A DNA stretch of 8,233 nt from Cytophagia bacterium (GTDB taxonomy: Bacteria > Bacteroidota > Bacteroidia > Cytophagales > Cyclobacteriaceae): positions 1-8,233 of the forward strand of contig JABXIP010000029.1 of assembly GCA_013373005.1 (NCBI GenBank), read 5' to 3'. Under the pieces are notes generated by a model. It was not told the origin of the DNA and searched no databases. It worked only from the letters and a program-made list of their open reading frames with translations. Positions 6,670-8,233 of this stretch are shown here, one piece after another. Position 1 is the first letter of the stretch; each line of letters begins with the position of its first letter. The position numbers and the translations under genes were made by a program.

Positions 6670-6700
6670 TTAAGGGAAGCTCGTCTATGAATTGTGATAA
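6670..6700. repeat. Upstream duplicated block, copy 2
   Basis: This is the partner of 3293-3323 (25 of 31 positions identical, no gaps). It ends about 110 nt before the TTG of the second adhesin-like gene, against about 100 nt in copy 1. The intervening DNA has diverged and differs by about 10 nt in length, so conservation is concentrated in this block and around the start. Confidence 0.6.
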
Positions 6701-6778
6701 CTCTAACTTTCTAGCAACTATCAAAAAAACAAGTTTCAAGCACACAACTAAGCGTTATAAATAGAGATATTTGAAATT

Positions 6779-6793
6779 CAGGTATTTGACCTG
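6779..6793. repeat. Small inverted repeat in the leader of the second adhesin-like gene
   Basis: CAGGT, a five-base loop (ATTTG), then ACCTG gives a five-pair hairpin ending 16 nt before the TTG start. The first adhesin gene has no equivalent hairpin at that place, so it is not part of the conserved leader. It may affect translation of this copy, or may be chance. Confidence 0.3.
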
Positions 6794-6794
6794 C

Positions 6795-6842
6795 GAAGAA
6801 TAGAGGAAATTGAGGAGATTTAGACTGCTATTATTGGCCATG
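6795..6842 (+). repeat. Duplicated leader and start region, copy 2
   Basis: This is the counterpart of 3408-3455 (39 of 48 identical). It contains the AGAGGAAA ribosome-binding candidate at 6802-6809, the TTG start and the first 11 codons of the second gene. Its GAGG is a better anti-Shine-Dalgarno match than the AGAAG of copy 1. Confidence 0.75.
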
Positions 6843-8233
6843 CTTTTCACCAGTCAGGCTTTTGCTCAGGTAACCACTGAAGGCAGAGAGTTCTGGTTGG
6901 GGTTTATGGAGAACAGCGAACCTGACATACAGTTAGAAATATATCTTTCTGCCAATCAGCAAGCTAATGTTGAGATAGTCGCTCCAAGAGGCACATTCAG
7001 AAGGACTGTAACCGTGCCTGCAGGAAGTGCTCGCTTTGTATCTGTTCCCGCTAATGAGTACATGCCAATTGAAGAAGGCAAGTTTAATATGGGGCTAAAG
7101 ATTAATTCAGATGTCCCAATCTCTGTTTATGCTTTGAACAAAAGGCGGTTTAGTGCAGATGCTACAGTAGTTCTCCCTACAACGGCCTTAGGTAAAGAGT
7201 ATTTCGTAACTGCTCATGCGGAACCTCCCAACGATATAATTGAAGGCTCGAGAGAATCTGAGCTACTGATTCTTGCGGTTCAGGATGATACAGAAATTGA
7301 AGTCATTCCAACGGTGCGAACGGTTGGAGGAAGGTTGCCGAATGTACCTTTTACAATTACTTTGGATGCAGGCGAAACCTATTTGCTAAAAAGTCAAAGT
7401 CTATCTGGGGATTTATCCGGTTCATACGTACGTTCAATTAGTACTAATTCTGATGACTGTAAGAATATAGCTGTTTTTGGGGGGAATGTCTTTACGAATG
7501 TTGGTGGCTGTGGTGCTGCAAGAGACCATTTGTTAGAACAAATGTTTCCTATTTCAACCTGGGGTAAAAATTTCCTTTATGTTCCTTATGAGACCCGACA
7601 GGGAGGAGATTATGTAAAGATTATTGCCTCAGAAGATAACACCACTATCAACATATCCGGAATGAACCCTATTCCAATGAATAGAGGTCAGGTGTATAGA
7701 ATTAAGGCTCTTGATGGTGTGAGAAATGTTTCCGCAGATAAGCCGATTAGTTTTGCCCAATTTAGTAGATCACAGGAATGTGATGGTGTTAATTCTGATC
7801 CATTTTTCATTTTGGTTAGTCCTTTAGAACAAAGAATTCGCAAAGTGACCTTCAATGCATTCACTGGTTCTGAAATTGATACTTATTTCTTGACGCTAAT
7901 TACCGAAGCGGGAAAATCAGATGAAGTCTATCTCGATGGTAGTAATGTTAGTAGACAATTCAGAACCTTGGGAGGTGCGTCTTATGCTTCAATGCAGATA
8001 ACAGAGGGGAACCACACCATAGATGCACCTGAAGGTGTAATTGCCTTCGTTTATGGTTATGGAAATCTGGAGTCCTATGGCTACTCAGCCGGAGTGGCTC
8101 TGGAAAACTTAAATCTTAAGATTCAAGGAGACGATGAGTATATCAGCATTATTCAGGATGAGGCTTGTTTGAATGCTGATATAGTTTTTACAGCCAACTA
8201 CATTGTTCCGGTAGGCGAAGCACCACTTTTTAA
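6810..8233 (+). CDS. Paralogous secreted IgGFc-binding-like protein, 3'-truncated by the window edge
   Basis: From the TTG at 6810 the frame is open for 474 codons to the window end, with no stop or frameshift. Residues 1-19 (MRRFRLLLLAMLFTSQAFA) are a Sec signal peptide cut before Gln20, as in the upstream gene. The rest follows the same IgGFc-binding-like domain: EFWLGFM, SADATVVLP, QDDTEIEV, a Cys at 217 before KNIAVFGG, DHLLEQM from 239, WGKN at 251, ISFAQFS, DPFFI. The last part is the most conserved: over 38 residues from Ala427 (Ala451 in the first gene), 28 are identical. The window ends where the PKD domain starts in the first gene, so PKD, repeat and T9SS sorting domains are expected downstream but unseen. 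The acidic WEDGPDDG stretch of the first protein is replaced by a different sequence here (AEPPNDIIEG), hinting at divergence in an exposed loop. A surface or secreted role is inferred. Confidence 0.87.
   Translation, partial: MRRFRLLLLAMLFTSQAFAQVTTEGREFWLGFMENSEPDIQLEIYLSANQQANVEIVAPRGTFRRTVTVPAGSARFVSVPANEYMPIEEGKFNMGLKINSDVPISVYALNKRRFSADATVVLPTTALGKEYFVTAHAEPPNDIIEGSRESELLILAVQDDTEIEVIPTVRTVGGRLPNVPFTITLDAGETYLLKSQSLSGDLSGSYVRSISTNSDDCKNIAVFGGNVFTNVGGCGAARDHLLEQMFPISTWGKNFLYVPYETRQGGDYVKIIASEDNTTINISGMNPIPMNRGQVYRIKALDGVRNVSADKPISFAQFSRSQECDGVNSDPFFILVSPLEQRIRKVTFNAFTGSEIDTYFLTLITEAGKSDEVYLDGSNVSRQFRTLGGASYASMQITEGNHTIDAPEGVIAFVYGYGNLESYGYSAGVALENLNLKIQGDDEYISIIQDEACLNADIVFTANYIVPVGEAPLF

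Noticed and set aside
8231..8233. TAA at the last three bases as a possible stop of the second adhesin-like gene
   Set aside because: The reading frame from 6810 has codons at 8229-8231 (TTT) and 8232 onward (AA plus one unseen base), so this TAA is out of frame and the gene continues.

Overview
The window looks like chromosomal DNA from a member of the Bacteroidota, most likely a gliding or marine-type Cytophagales-like bacterium (inference). The evidence is a surface protein with SprB-type repeats and a type B sorting domain of the type IX secretion system (T9SS), a small DUF3127 protein typical of Bacteroidota, weak Shine-Dalgarno signals, and TTG starts on two genes. No RNA gene, CRISPR array, insertion sequence or integrase is visible.

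Layout. At the left edge, the 3' part of a YheT-type alpha/beta hydrolase (plus strand, 1-765) converges, with a 13-nt gap, on a three-gene minus-strand group. Read in its own direction that group is a DUF3127 protein (3244-2867), L-2-hydroxyglutarate oxidase lhgO (2865-1663) and a secreted endonuclease/exonuclease/phosphatase-fold protein (1609-779). The first two are separated by one base (TAA-A-ATG) and are probably translationally coupled. The third follows after 53 nt.

A 178-nt divergent intergenic region (3245-3422) leads into the right half, which holds two tandem paralogous genes on the plus strand. The first (3423-6632, 1069 aa) is complete: signal peptide, an N-terminal region resembling the bacterial IgGFc-binding domain, a PKD domain, two PKD/Ig-like units, three SprB-like repeats and a T9SS type B C-terminal domain. 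The second (from 6810, running off the right edge at 8233) is open for 474 codons. It copies the same signal peptide and IgGFc-binding-like region and is cut just where the PKD domain would begin. The duplication includes upstream DNA: a 31-bp block about 110-120 nt before each start, and a 48-bp block spanning the ribosome-binding site and signal-peptide start.

How the genes work together. The right half is a locus for large secreted, probably cell-surface, adhesin-like proteins exported by Sec and then T9SS. The left half is housekeeping or metabolite-repair in character (2-hydroxyglutarate removal, a small nucleic-acid-binding-like protein, hydrolases). No functional link between the halves is evident. 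The points most worth following up are the tandem adhesins with duplicated control regions and the SSB-like acidic tail on the DUF3127 protein.
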